Counted from the stretch's first letter, positions 36,567 through 45,873 are shown. The stretch is 64,000 nt of DNA from Bradyrhizobium xenonodulans (GCF_027594865.1 NZ_CP089391.1:6850501-6914500), one strand, 5' to 3'. Notes: generated from the letters alone by a model not told the origin. Made by a program: numbers and translations.

Positions 36567-37246
36567 AAGAATGGCCGCGCTGTGGCTATCTGAGCCAGAC
36601 GTCCGGGCGACATCATTCCAAGGGCGACTGCTCCCGCGACGGTTCCGTTCGTCTCCGCGTAGAGCCAGCCTGTGTTGGATGGCTGCAGAATCGCTGTGAC
36701 GTGGACAGGTAGATACCGCGCGAGATCATCGACCGGTTGCCACAGCGCCGCCACCCTGAGGATATGGATAATGTTGAGGAGAGGCGCGACAGAGCGCCAA
36801 TTCAATGGATCTGTCCCGAAGCATGCCCTGACCAATCGCTTGAATGTCGCGGACAGAGAACGATGAAATCCGAAACCAATCGTCAGCAGAGCGTTCTTCA
36901 CCGAAGCCCTCGTTAATGCATCCACACAATGCAGTGTTCTAAATACCGCTGCGAACTCTTTTGAGAGGTCGCACTGCCTAGCGTCCCTGCAGCGGATGAA
37001 CCTAGGGCCGCCGCCTGGCTCGTTCACGCGCATGCGAGTGAAGCGGACATGCCAAGCGCGCCTCTTCGCTGTCTTCTCCGGGTCGACCTTCAGCGCTTGC
37101 TCGATAAGCAGCTTATTGCGGATAGGTTGCTTAGCGGAGCCCGTGATGTCTGCGACCTTGCGAGTGGTGACGGTACGCATGCTCCCCTCGGAGTTCCCTG
37201 CTGGCGTTGACGGCGCTCGGCCAAGGTTTGGCAATGATCGTGCCAA
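36563..37246 (-). CDS. hypothetical protein, doubtful
   Basis: 227 codons, or about 205 from the internal MRTVTTRKVADITG. No family recognised. The composition looks protein-like (a hydrophobic run VAPLLNIIHILRVAALWQP near 165) and the stop overlaps the GTG of the SxtJ-like gene by four bases, which could mean coupling. The overlap could also be chance, because the better start of the SxtJ-like gene lies 30 bases on. It could be a decayed gene. Confidence 0.3.
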   Translation of the reverse strand: MARSLPNLGRAPSTPAGNSEGSMRTVTTRKVADITGSAKQPIRNKLLIEQALKVDPEKTAKRRAWHVRFTRMRVNEPGGGPRFIRCRDARQCDLSKEFAAVFRTLHCVDALTRASVKNALLTIGFGFHRSLSATFKRLVRACFGTDPLNWRSVAPLLNIIHILRVAALWQPVDDLARYLPVHVTAILQPSNTGWLYAETNGTVAGAVALGMMSPGRLAQIATARPFL

Positions 37247-37968
37247 CTGCGTCAGGGAAACAGATCCGTGCGTTTGAAAGCAGATAGTGCGCGCGAGCGG
37301 CCTCTCCGAACATTGTTGTAATCCCGACCTAGCCGCAGACCGCTGTTACAAACCCGACAATGTCGGACATCAACAAGAGCCTGCGTTTGCTGGTAGTGAT
37401 GACAGTCACCAGCGCGCGCTCACCAGGACAGCACCGGCTCCGCGATTGCAGACTCGATTCGTTCGGATCGAGGTCGCCCGATAAAGCTCGAACGTGAATG
37501 GACAAGACGGACGCCTCAGCTTCTCATCCAGCAAAAGCGGCCGCAGGAGCGTCGGCATCGCGCCGCCCCTAGGGGGCGGGACGCGGAATCGACTGCTGTC
37601 CTTAAGAGCGATTAACAAAGACGACCGCTTAACCTGAGGCGCTCGGCGCCAATCCTGTCGCCTGGTTCATCGATGTAGTGATAGGTATCATCAACGGACG
37701 GCCAAATCGCGTCGACCAGCTACCGCCCTGGACCTACCGCACTCAATATCTCAAGGCGGTAGCCTGAGGACGACGGAAATTCTCGGGTAATCGAACATGA
37801 TCCGCTACGTCGGGTGACCGAAGTGCCTGGGTGCTTAATCCTGAGGTCAAGTGGATCCGATCGCATCGCGTCCACGACAGTGATGTTCGGCGGACGTGCC
37901 GCTGCGCTCGCAGTTAATCTGCCGAACACAATACAGAACGACTTTTTTGGGGGCCTGTCTTGCGGAAT
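37247..37968. other. about 720 bp without a recognisable gene
   Basis: Only short, overlapping frames on both strands, none with a credible start or family pattern. It is probably eroded sequence between the carbamoyltransferase module and the peptide/radical SAM module. No NifA-type TGT-N10-ACA site was found in the 250 bp before the sigma-54-like element. Confidence 0.5.
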
Positions 37969-37983
37969 TGGCACGACTCTTGA
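37969..37983 (+). promoter_or_regulatory. sigma-54-like promoter upstream of the small peptide ORF
   Basis: TGGCACGACTCTTGA matches the RpoN consensus TGGCACG-N4-TTGC at all but the last base (GA instead of GC at -12). It lies about 78 bp before the peptide ATG at 38061, in the correct orientation. The -12 mismatch makes it weaker evidence than the hupS promoter. Confidence 0.45.
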
Positions 37984-38060
37984 GTTTCGCTCATTGCGCG
38001 GCGGCAGGAGCAGCCAACCGGCCTCACTTACTGATCTTCGCATTTGAGAAGGAGATAACA

Positions 38061-38141
38061 ATGAAGACCGATATGCCACCCTATGGTGTGACCGAACTAA
38101 CTCCTGAAAAAGGCGATCCCAACTTCGAAGGTGGCCTTTGA
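38061..38141 (+). CDS. 26-residue peptide, candidate precursor of a modified peptide
   Basis: ATG 38061 to TGA 38141 encodes 26 residues beginning MKTDMPPYGV, with GDPNFEGGL at the end. The start is preceded by GAAGGAGATAACA, one of the best ribosome binding sites in the window. The peptide is acidic, Pro/Gly-rich, has no Cys, and carries one Tyr and one Phe. It precedes a HemN-like radical SAM gene and a methyltransferase gene on the same strand, with a 206-bp gap. It could be a RiPP-like precursor or a leader peptide controlling downstream expression. No known precursor family was recognised. Confidence 0.5.
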   Translation: MKTDMPPYGVTELTPEKGDPNFEGGL

Positions 38142-38347
38142 CCGTTTGTGGGCGCAGTTGACGGATTGGTGTAGCAGCCGCTGTCGCCATATATGCGCAC
38201 GTTTGGTCTTGCACCTAAGCCGCACGGTTGGATCTGAAGAACATAAGTGGCGCAAACGCCATCATGAATGCGGATTAGCAGCTTCCAGGGCGTTCGAGAA
38301 GACGGCGTTCAGGCGTTCATCTGCTTTGGCAATCAACGGGTTAAGTC

Positions 38348-39700
38348 ATGGATCGTCTGGACTTTCTTCGGACAAACATAGCGAACAACGAGCTGCCAAC
38401 CTATGTCTACGGCTATCCTTCGAAGCGAGCATATCGGGCTTTTTCCCAGCCACTCCGCATAACCGATGTCGTTGAGCAGGCCGATCGCTCAAAGCAAATC
38501 AACATCTATATCCATATTCCGTTCTGTCGCTATCGCTGCACCTATTGCACGCTCTTTCTTACAACGCGCCATGGAGGAGAGACCGGGGAGTCTTACGTTG
38601 CTCGACTGGTGGAGCACATCGCTCGATATGGAGAATACTTCGGAGATCGGGAGGTTGCGAGTATCTATTTCGGCGGCGGCACTCCAACTCTTCTGACGCA
38701 GCATCAATTCGGCGCGCTTTTCGCCGCCCTCGATGCAGCCTTTCCAAAACGAAGCCGGCGATGTGAGACGACGGTCGAGAGCACGCCAGACTCTTTCGAC
38801 AACAACCTCCTGGATTGCCTGAAGGCACTTGGCGTCGACCGAATGAGCATGGGTATCCAAAGCATGGAGCCCGGCGAGCTTGCGCACTCTGGCAGGCCAT
38901 ATTCGCTCCAGACTGCAAAAGCGGCAATCAACGCCCTTATCGCGCGTTTCTCTCACGTCAATCTTGATCTGATCTACGGCTTGCGTGGCCAAACCCGTGA
39001 CTCTTTGATCTCTTCGCTTGGCCGGGTGCTCGACTATGAGCCGCAGACACTCTCTCTGTATCCCGTTGTTGTTCGTCCGATGACGAGCATCACTATGTCG
39101 AAGGCGCACAATCCTGAACTGTTCCTCTCTGAGGCGGAAAAGTATGAGGTCTACGATCAGAACGTTGCACTGATGGCGTCCAAAGGTTACCGCCAGGAAT
39201 CCTTCACACGCTTCACCAGGATTGCTGGCGATCATGCCTACCGGCAGGAGGTGTCGGATTTTAAGGGAACGCCCCTGCTAGGACTGGGGGCCGGCGCCAG
39301 AAGCTATTTTGGCCAATATCATTGTAGTACGGACTACGCCGTAGCCTCGAGTGCGGCTTCGCCCATCATCAACGCCTTCTCGGCTCGCCCCTTCGATCCC
39401 GACGCGATAGCCTCGCACGGAATCAGGCTGACGCAGGAAGATCTTCGGTGTCGTTACGTTCTGCTTGGCCTCACGTTGTCAGCTTTGAGCAGAAGTAATT
39501 ACGCTGCAGAATTCGGACGAGCGCTCGCGGCTGATTTTAGCGAAGAACTCGAGGCGCTTGAATCTTTGCAACTCGTGAATTTGGCAGAGGGTGACGCTTA
39601 TCAACTGACTCGAACGGGGTTTAAGTACTCTAGCATCATAGCTCGGATGTTTTACTCCGCCAGGATGGCGGCCCTCGAGCAGCAATATCAGGCAGCGTAA
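38348..39700 (+). CDS. HemN-like radical SAM protein
   Basis: 450 residues. INIYIHIPFCRYRCTYCTL near 55 holds the CX3CX2C cluster motif in the HemN context; FGGGTPTLL near 108, GVDRMSMGIQSME near 160 and NLDLIYGLRGQT near 195 are the following HemN-family blocks. The C-terminal region has a HemN-type domain. Besides coproporphyrinogen dehydrogenases, this family includes class C radical SAM methyltransferases and other modifying enzymes. It is in an operon with a methyltransferase and not with heme genes, which argues for a special substrate. ATG 38348 has a weak ribosome binding site. Confidence 0.85.
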   Translation: MDRLDFLRTNIANNELPTYVYGYPSKRAYRAFSQPLRITDVVEQADRSKQINIYIHIPFCRYRCTYCTLFLTTRHGGETGESYVARLVEHIARYGEYFGDREVASIYFGGGTPTLLTQHQFGALFAALDAAFPKRSRRCETTVESTPDSFDNNLLDCLKALGVDRMSMGIQSMEPGELAHSGRPYSLQTAKAAINALIARFSHVNLDLIYGLRGQTRDSLISSLGRVLDYEPQTLSLYPVVVRPMTSITMSKAHNPELFLSEAEKYEVYDQNVALMASKGYRQESFTRFTRIAGDHAYRQEVSDFKGTPLLGLGAGARSYFGQYHCSTDYAVASSAASPIINAFSARPFDPDAIASHGIRLTQEDLRCRYVLLGLTLSALSRSNYAAEFGRALAADFSEELEALESLQLVNLAEGDAYQLTRTGFKYSSIIARMFYSARMAALEQQYQAA

Positions 39701-39708
39701 GGTCCGGC

Positions 39709-40662
39709 ATGCAAAAGATGGCGAAGGACTCACCCTTTTGGTGGGATTCGGGCTACGCTGACCACGACGTGTCGTGTATGGGTGGTCCGAGTCCCGAAAT
39801 CTTCGAGATAACCCCGGCTCTGCGCGCCAAGAGTGTGATCGTCGAGCTCGGTTGCGGCGAGGGACGCAACGTTCTCTATTTGGCCCAGCTTGGTCATCAG
39901 GTCGTCGCAAGCGATATATCTGAAGCCGCTATCTCCAAACTGAATCGGCTCGCAGGAGCTCTGGGCGTGAATATAACGAGCGCTGTCGCTCCTGTTGAAA
40001 CATTCCAGTCGCCTGCTTACCTCGACGTCTTTATAGCGCACTGCGTGTTGCATTTTACGGAACGGACCATCTGGAGGCCCCTCGTGACGGAATTGATGGA
40101 TCGGACACGGCCTGGAGGGTTCCACTGCTTCACCAACACGCTTGATCAAGCAGATCATCCTATCCCTGAGGAGAGTTTGGCATGCGGTCACAAGAAATCG
40201 TTCTCGCGTGGAGAGCTTGCGGCGATCTATGCGCAAGGCGGCTGGGAGATCTTACGGTCCGATCACTACATTAAATGGGACTCGCACCCCGGCATTCCAA
40301 TTCATTCTCACTGCATCGAGAAAGTTGTGGCTCGTAAGCCAATTGGATCTGAAAATCTCTCGCGAATGAGAGCTGAGCCCATTAAGGCAGCCGGAGTAAT
40401 CCCGGCCAAACAGTTTGATAACTTGAAACTTGGCACACAACGCGCTGCTGCAATTGAAATGTTTGGTTGGCCATCAGGCGGGCAGATGATGACAATCACT
40501 CAGAAGACAGTTGGAGGCAATAATCAAGAAGCCATATCCGACGGATACGTGCGTGAGGATATGATTTATGGCAATCACGGCTTGCAGTTCGTTAACGGCA
40601 CGCTCGCCGGCAAGTATCGATACTTTACGCCCCCGAAGCGCTTAATCATTCGAGATGCGTGA
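39709..40662 (+). CDS. SAM-dependent methyltransferase with extra C-terminal domain
   Basis: 317 residues starting 8 bp after the radical SAM gene. SAM-binding blocks: VIVELGCGEGRNVLYLAQLGH near 45, VVASDISEAAISKL, and FIAHCVLHFTERTIW near 105. This resembles TehB-like class I methyltransferases. About 110 residues after position 205 (MRAEPIKAAGVIPAKQ to the end) are outside the usual methyltransferase domain and unrecognised. ATG 39718 is an alternative start. It probably acts on the same product as the radical SAM enzyme. Confidence 0.78.
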   Translation: MQKMAKDSPFWWDSGYADHDVSCMGGPSPEIFEITPALRAKSVIVELGCGEGRNVLYLAQLGHQVVASDISEAAISKLNRLAGALGVNITSAVAPVETFQSPAYLDVFIAHCVLHFTERTIWRPLVTELMDRTRPGGFHCFTNTLDQADHPIPEESLACGHKKSFSRGELAAIYAQGGWEILRSDHYIKWDSHPGIPIHSHCIEKVVARKPIGSENLSRMRAEPIKAAGVIPAKQFDNLKLGTQRAAAIEMFGWPSGGQMMTITQKTVGGNNQEAISDGYVREDMIYGNHGLQFVNGTLAGKYRYFTPPKRLIIRDA

Positions 40663-41042
40663 TCCTCGAACGTAAGTTCTCACTAGTCGCCTTGGCCGCT
40701 GAGGGTTCGCATTGCCCTTCCAGCTCAAAGAACAATAATTGCAAGCTTGCGAGGCCGCTGGAGCAAGAGATGAACTATTTCGCAAGAGAGCGGCGACGTA
40801 TTCAATCCTGAATCGCCGAGCATGCGGCGCGCGCTTTGTGTCCGTCATCAGACTCATCGCGTTTCAAATTCGCCATCCTTGACAGGAGAAGACGACATCG
40901 CCAGCGAAAACCGCAGGCGGTGCGCATCGCGTCTGCTGGCCTCGATCCTGCACACTACAAGCAGCGTGGAAGCGGCGCCAACAACATCGTCCATTCGGGC
41001 CTCGTTCCAAGCTGGCGCGCGCGTTGTGTTTCGTGAGGTGAG
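40663..41042 (+). repeat. first copy of the duplicated leader upstream of the outer-membrane protein gene
   Basis: From about 40778 the sequence is closely repeated at 42961-43227 before the second outer-membrane protein gene. The two leaders share blocks such as CGAGCATGCGGC, TGTCCGTCATCAGAC and GAAGCGGCGCCAACAACATC-type stretches. A short frame in the second copy (71 codons ending WRARCVS) is interrupted here by a one-base change in an A-run. This makes coding unlikely and a long 5' leader more probable. The first 115 bp (40663-40777) hold no gene. Confidence 0.6.
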
Positions 41043-42725
41043 ATGCGATCTGGAGTTCTTTCTTGGGGTGCCGCAACAGCAGCGCTCGTTGCAAGCGGAG
41101 CGGTCAATTCGGCAGATCTTAAGCCGGCAGTAAAAGTCCCACCGGTGCGGTGGAGCTGGACCGGAGGATATTTCGGCGCGCTCGTTGGTGGGGGCTACGG
41201 CCGGACATCATTCAGTGATCCGTATGGTCCGTCACTCTACGGAGACGTCGTTGATACCCCAGTGTTCCTGCTGGGAGGCCAGATGGGCTACAATTGGCAG
41301 AAGGACCGCTGGGTCTTTGGCGTTGAGGTGGATGCCAGTGGCGCCGCGTCAGACGGTGCAAATACCTGTCTTGCCGCCTCTGGATCAATTGTAAGCGCAA
41401 ACTGCAATGCGAGCCCAAACCTCTTTGTCACCGGCACCGGTCGGCTCGGTTACGCGTTTGGCTCGCAGGGATATACGCTGGCTTATCTCAAAGGAGGTGT
41501 GGCCTGGCAACACAACCAGGGGGATGTCGTCAACAACAACGAATTTGGCTGGGCGCCACAGAATGCAACTCATTTCGAGTATGGTCGGGTCGGTGGCACA
41601 ATCGGCGCCGGCGTCGAGCAGGCGATCACGCCTGCATGGTCCGTTGGACTTGAGTACGATTATCTGTGGTTTGGTGGACCAAGTGTGGCAACCCCTCCGA
41701 CCGCACGGCTTCCGTTGGCAACGGTCCCAGCCAACATCACCCACCCGTCCAGCAGCTATCATATCGGCAAAATTGCTCTGAATTATCATTTCGATGCCGA
41801 TCCAAGGACGCCGGGCTGGTTTGATACGCCGCCATACGGGGCAAGGCCGACTGTCAGCGCGTCGCCGATTGCCTTCACTCGGGGTTGGTCGTTGGAAAGC
41901 GGCACACGGTTATGGCTGAGCCGAGGAAGGTTTCAATGGGGCGCCGGGAGCGAGCTCGTATCAAGGCTCACCTATCACAAACTGGATGGGATCTCCGGTG
42001 AGTTGTTCGAACGCGTGGACAGCCCGTGGGGGATATTCCTGAAGGGCAATATCGGCTTCGGCCGCATCAACAACGGAACCATGAACGATGAAGATTGGGG
42101 CGCTGCCTTCGCCTATTCCAACACGACATCGGGCCAGACGAACGGAAGGTTCATGTACTACACGGCCGACGCGGGCTACGATTTTTTGCGCGGCACCACC
42201 TTCAAGGTCGGTGGGTTTATGGGCTGGACCTACTACGGACAGAAATCTGACACGACAGGATGCGCGCAGATCGCGTCCTCGCCGCCATGCTATCAAGCAG
42301 TCGGCGGAAAGATGGTCATCGGCAGTCAGGACACTGATTGGAATGCGCTGCGCGTCGGTCTGAGTGCTGAAACCATGTTGCTCGACCGTTGGCGCGTGAG
42401 CGCCGATGTTGCTTACCTGCCCTGGACAGACTTCCAGGGCCGTGACAACCATCTGTTGCGGGATTTGACGTTCTTCAGCGATCAACGCGGGAGCGGTGGC
42501 AGTGGTGTGCAGGTCGAAGGGATCCTGTCTTATCTCATCACCGATAACTTCAGCCTCGGCGTCGGCGCCCGTTATTGGGCCATGTGGACTCCAAAACATA
42601 GCGAGATACTCCCCAATAAAGCCCAAAAGGAGGGGAGCTCTCCAGTTGCCGAGGGGGCCTTTCCTGCGAACTATCGCATGGAGCGATGGGGTACGTTCCT
42701 GCAGGCCTCCTACAGGTTTGACTGA
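41043..42725 (+). CDS. two-domain outer-membrane beta-barrel protein, copy 1
   Basis: 560 residues with a signal peptide (MRSGVLSWGAATAALVASGA, cleavage after NSA near 24). Residues 35-245 look like an Omp25/Omp31-type barrel (WTGGYFGALVGGGYG; GRLGYAFGSQGYTLAYLKGG; VGLEYDYLWFGG). Residues 275-560 form a second barrel-like region (SLESGTRLWLSRGRF; YYTADAGYDFLRG; VGARYWAMW), ending in RFD with a terminal aromatic, as outer-membrane proteins do. The second half resembles an omptin-like fold, but the protease residues were not confirmed. The start follows GAGGTGAG. It may serve export or surface contact for the module upstream. Confidence 0.75.
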   Translation: MRSGVLSWGAATAALVASGAVNSADLKPAVKVPPVRWSWTGGYFGALVGGGYGRTSFSDPYGPSLYGDVVDTPVFLLGGQMGYNWQKDRWVFGVEVDASGAASDGANTCLAASGSIVSANCNASPNLFVTGTGRLGYAFGSQGYTLAYLKGGVAWQHNQGDVVNNNEFGWAPQNATHFEYGRVGGTIGAGVEQAITPAWSVGLEYDYLWFGGPSVATPPTARLPLATVPANITHPSSSYHIGKIALNYHFDADPRTPGWFDTPPYGARPTVSASPIAFTRGWSLESGTRLWLSRGRFQWGAGSELVSRLTYHKLDGISGELFERVDSPWGIFLKGNIGFGRINNGTMNDEDWGAAFAYSNTTSGQTNGRFMYYTADAGYDFLRGTTFKVGGFMGWTYYGQKSDTTGCAQIASSPPCYQAVGGKMVIGSQDTDWNALRVGLSAETMLLDRWRVSADVAYLPWTDFQGRDNHLLRDLTFFSDQRGSGGSGVQVEGILSYLITDNFSLGVGARYWAMWTPKHSEILPNKAQKEGSSPVAEGAFPANYRMERWGTFLQASYRFD

Positions 42726-42824
42726 AACTGCTCGCTCGCCGCTCTAAGCTACGGAAGCCGCGACTATACATGACGAAATCGCGGATCCCAGGATTCGATT
42801 CAGGTGGAGACCAAGAATAAAGCT

Positions 42825-42859
42825 GCAAGCTTTCGGGCCTTTCAAGCCCGCAAGCTTGC
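42825..42859 (+). terminator. hairpin after outer-membrane protein copy 1
   Basis: GCAAGCTTTCGGGC pairs with GCCCGCAAGCTTGC (one mismatch) around a 7-base loop, 100 bp after the stop. The T-run is weak. A related hairpin follows copy 2, so it belongs to the duplicated unit. Confidence 0.55.
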
Positions 42860-42960
42860 ATTGATTTACTGAAGGTGACGGCCAGGCCGCCGTTGGGGCG
42901 GTGCTGCGTTATTCCAATCGATCTTTGTTGTCAGAGCGCCCGCCGACCTTGAGACGAACC

Positions 42961-43227
42961 AATTCGCAAGAGAGCGGTGACGTATTCAATTCGGAATCGC
43001 CGAGCATGCGGCACGCGTTTTGTGTCCGTCATCAGACGCATCGCGCTTCAAATCCGCCATCCTTGAGAGGAGAAAACGACATCGCCAACGAAAAACCGCA
43101 GGCAGTACGCGTCGTGTGCACTGGCCTAGATCCTGCAGACCTTAGACGGCGTGGAGGCGGCGCCAACAACATCGGCCATTCGGGCTTGGTTGCAAGATGG
43201 CGCGCGCGTTGTGTTTCGTGAGGTGAG
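42961..43227 (+). repeat. second copy of the duplicated leader
   Basis: Near-repeat of about 40778-41042. Both copies end with GGCGCGCGCGTTGTGTTTCG-like sequence and the same ribosome binding site. In this copy a 71-codon frame (43006-43221) stays open, but its counterpart upstream is broken. The 235 bp from 42726 to 42960 contain only the hairpin and no gene. Confidence 0.65.
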
Positions 43228-44949
43228 ATGCGATCTGGAGTTCTTTCTTGGGGTGCAGCAACAATTGCGCTCGTTGCAAGCGGTGCGGTCAATTCGGCAG
43301 ATCTTAAGCCGGCAGTAAAAGTCCCACCGGTCCTGTGGAGCTGGACCGGAGGATATTTTGGCGCGCACGTTGGCGGCGGCTACGGCCGGACATCATTCAG
43401 TGATCCGTATGGTCCGTCAATCTATGGGGATGTCGTCGATACCCCAGTGTTCCTGCAGGGAGGCCAGATCGGCTACAATTGGCAGAAGGCCAATTGGGTC
43501 ATTGGCGTTGAAGTGGATGCCAGTGGCGCCGCGTCCGACGGCACGAATACCTGTTTTGCCGTCTCCGGATCTGTTGTGAGCGCAACCTGCAATGCGAGTC
43601 CGAACGTCTTTGTCACCGGGACCGGTCGCCTGGGTTATGCGTTTGGTTCGCAGGGCCATACGCTGGCTTATCTCAAGGGAGGTGTGGCCTGGCAACACAA
43701 TCAGGGCGATGTCGTCAACAACGACGAATTTCGTAGCGAAGACCACCCCGATGGCTTGGCGTCACAGAATGCCACTCATTTCGAGTACGGTCGGTTCGGC
43801 GGCACAATCGGTGCCGGCGTTGAGCAAGCGCTCACGCCTGCATGGTCCGTTGGACTTGAGTACGACTATTTGTGGTTCGGCGGACCCGGTGTGGCAACCC
43901 CTCCGACTGTACAGCTTCCGTTGGCAACGGTCCCTGCCAACATCACCCACCTGTCCAGCAGCTATCACATCGGCAAAATTGCTCTGAACTACCATTTCGG
44001 TGCCGACCCGCGGACGCCGGGATGGTTCGATACGCCGCTACAGGCGGCGACGCCGCCCGTCAGCGCGCTGCCGACTGCCTTTACTCAGGGATGGTCGCTG
44101 GAAAGCGGCACACGATTCTGGCTGAGTCGCGGAAGGTTTCAATGGAATCACGGGGGCGAAGTCACAGGGAGCGATCTCGAATCAAGGATCACGTATCACA
44201 ATCTGGATGGGATCTCCGGTGAGTTGTTCGAACGCGTGGACAGCCCGTGGGGGATCTTTCTGAAGGGCAATATTGGGATGGGGCGCTTCAACAACGGCAA
44301 TACGAACGATGAAGATTGGGGTGCTGACACCTTCGCCTATTCCAACACGACATCGGGCCAGACGAACGGAAGGTTCACGTACTACACGGCCGATGCGGGC
44401 TACGATTTCTTGCGCGGGACCGCCTTCAAGGTTGGCGGGTTTATGGGCTGGACCTATTACGGCCAGAAATCTGACACGACAGGATGCGCGCAGATCGCCT
44501 CCTCGCCGCCGTGCCATCAAGCCGTCGGCGGTAAGGTGGTCGTGGGCAGCCAGGACACTGATTGGAATGCGCTGCGAATCGGCCTCAGCGCTGAGACCGT
44601 GTTGCTCGACCGTTGGCGCGTCAGCGCCGATGTTGCCTACCTGCCCTGGACAGATTTCCAGGGGCGCGACAACCATCTGAGGCGCCCATTGACGACTTTC
44701 GAGAATCAGCGCGGGGGCGGTGGCGGTGGTGTGCAGGTCGAAGGAGTCCTGTCTTATTTCCTCACCAACAATTTCAGCGTCGGCGTCGGCGCCCGGTATT
44801 GGGCTATGTGGACTTCAAGACATAGTAAGGAACTCGACACCCGTTCCGAGACGGAGGACAGTTCTCCTGTCACCGCAGCACCTAATCCTGCGAACTATCG
44901 CATGGAAAGATGGGGCACATTTCTGCAGGCCTCCTACAAGTTTGATTGA
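43228..44949 (+). CDS. two-domain outer-membrane beta-barrel protein, copy 2
   Basis: 573 residues, a close paralogue of copy 1 with the same signal peptide, the same two barrel-like halves and the same KFD-type aromatic end. The differences are clustered insertions in predicted loops, for example FRSEDHPDGLAS near 172 and NHGGEVTGSD near 310. This suggests that external loops are changing while strands are conserved. The promoter leader and terminator hairpin are duplicated too. Confidence 0.75.
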   Translation: MRSGVLSWGAATIALVASGAVNSADLKPAVKVPPVLWSWTGGYFGAHVGGGYGRTSFSDPYGPSIYGDVVDTPVFLQGGQIGYNWQKANWVIGVEVDASGAASDGTNTCFAVSGSVVSATCNASPNVFVTGTGRLGYAFGSQGHTLAYLKGGVAWQHNQGDVVNNDEFRSEDHPDGLASQNATHFEYGRFGGTIGAGVEQALTPAWSVGLEYDYLWFGGPGVATPPTVQLPLATVPANITHLSSSYHIGKIALNYHFGADPRTPGWFDTPLQAATPPVSALPTAFTQGWSLESGTRFWLSRGRFQWNHGGEVTGSDLESRITYHNLDGISGELFERVDSPWGIFLKGNIGMGRFNNGNTNDEDWGADTFAYSNTTSGQTNGRFTYYTADAGYDFLRGTAFKVGGFMGWTYYGQKSDTTGCAQIASSPPCHQAVGGKVVVGSQDTDWNALRIGLSAETVLLDRWRVSADVAYLPWTDFQGRDNHLRRPLTTFENQRGGGGGGVQVEGVLSYFLTNNFSVGVGARYWAMWTSRHSKELDTRSETEDSSPVTAAPNPANYRMERWGTFLQASYKFD

Positions 44950-45563
44950 AACTGCTCGCTCGCTGCTCTAAGCTTCCGAAGCCGCGACTATAGATGACGA
45001 AATCGCGGTCGTGGGGCTGGAGTCGGGCGAAACCGAGAATCAAGCTGCGCACTTTCGGGCTGTTCAAGCCCGAAAGCTTGCAATCGATTTACTGAAGGTA
45101 AAGGCCAGGAGCCGTCCAAACCATCGTTTGATGTCAGAGCGCCCGCCGCAGTTCGGACGTCACTAACTCTCTGCAAGGTGGAACGTCAGACGCAGTCCTG
45201 CCATTTTCAGGTTCGATCCGTCTGCCACAGCCAGCCAATTCGTAGCGATTGAGGGCTCATCTCGCGGTGTTGCCTGGAGTATCGGTCCGCTTAAGCGTTA
45301 CCTTCAACGCCTGGCGCGTATCCATTCGGCGCAGGCCGCAGAGTCACCGGACGAGCGGTCCACGACTTTCATTGTAGAACCTGATCAGCTCGATCAGGTT
45401 TTCGATTGTGAAGTCCGTGAACGCCTTGACGCTGTCTTCGCCGACGCCTCAGACTCAGATCACCCCGTGCTCGGTCTCCATTTCATTTCGAGATGTAGCC
45501 ACACCTCGTCTTCCGAGCTCGACCCCGAGGTGATGGCCTGATGGACCTTGTTCACGTGTACAG
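44950..45563. other. about 610 bp without an intact gene; hairpin at 45052-45076
   Basis: Contains the hairpin CTTTCGGGC/GCCCGAAAG with a 7-base loop (45052-45076), the counterpart of the copy 1 terminator. The rest has only short frames. A minus-strand run near 45350-45420 reads like protein (AFTDFTIENLIELIRFYNES) but is not assigned. It is probably decayed mobile DNA, given the IS remnant that follows. Confidence 0.45.
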
Positions 45564-45725
45564 GTTCTGCTGGCCGCTGATGCCGAGCCGGGCGACGAGG
45601 AGATCGCCGCGAGTGTTGGCGTGAGCGGTTCAACCGCGTAGCGGACCAAGGGCCGCTTCGTGGAAGGCAATATGGAGCGGGCGATGAGCGAAGAGCCGCG
45701 TTCCGGACACAACCCTAGAAGCCCA
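45564..45725 (+). pseudogene. IS630-type transposase N-terminal remnant
   Basis: The frame reads VLLAADAEPGDEEIAASVGVSG, then a TAG stop, then RTKGRFVEGNMERAMSEEPRSG. This is the helix-turn-helix and linker of IS630-family transposases, broken by a stop codon and with no catalytic DDE domain in the following 150 bp. It marks past transposition between the outer-membrane protein genes and the NRPS operon. Confidence 0.7.
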
Positions 45726-45873
45726 GCCGCACGAGCACCACAAGTGAACAGGCCGAAAACTACCACCATAGCTGCATGGCTCTTGCACACTACGTGCGTC
45801 ACTTCTTGGAGAGCACCACCTCCACAGTTCTGTAGGCTCAATGCTCCGGTCCGCAATGATGTCCATTGTCAGG

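Noticed and set aside
37700..37968. NifA upstream activator site for the peptide promoter
   Set aside because: No TGT-N10-ACA was found; the nearest candidate near 37884 ends in TGC.
43006..43221. 71-codon ORF before outer-membrane protein copy 2 as a gene
   Set aside because: The matching frame before copy 1 is broken by a single-base change although the DNA is otherwise conserved, which favours a noncoding leader.
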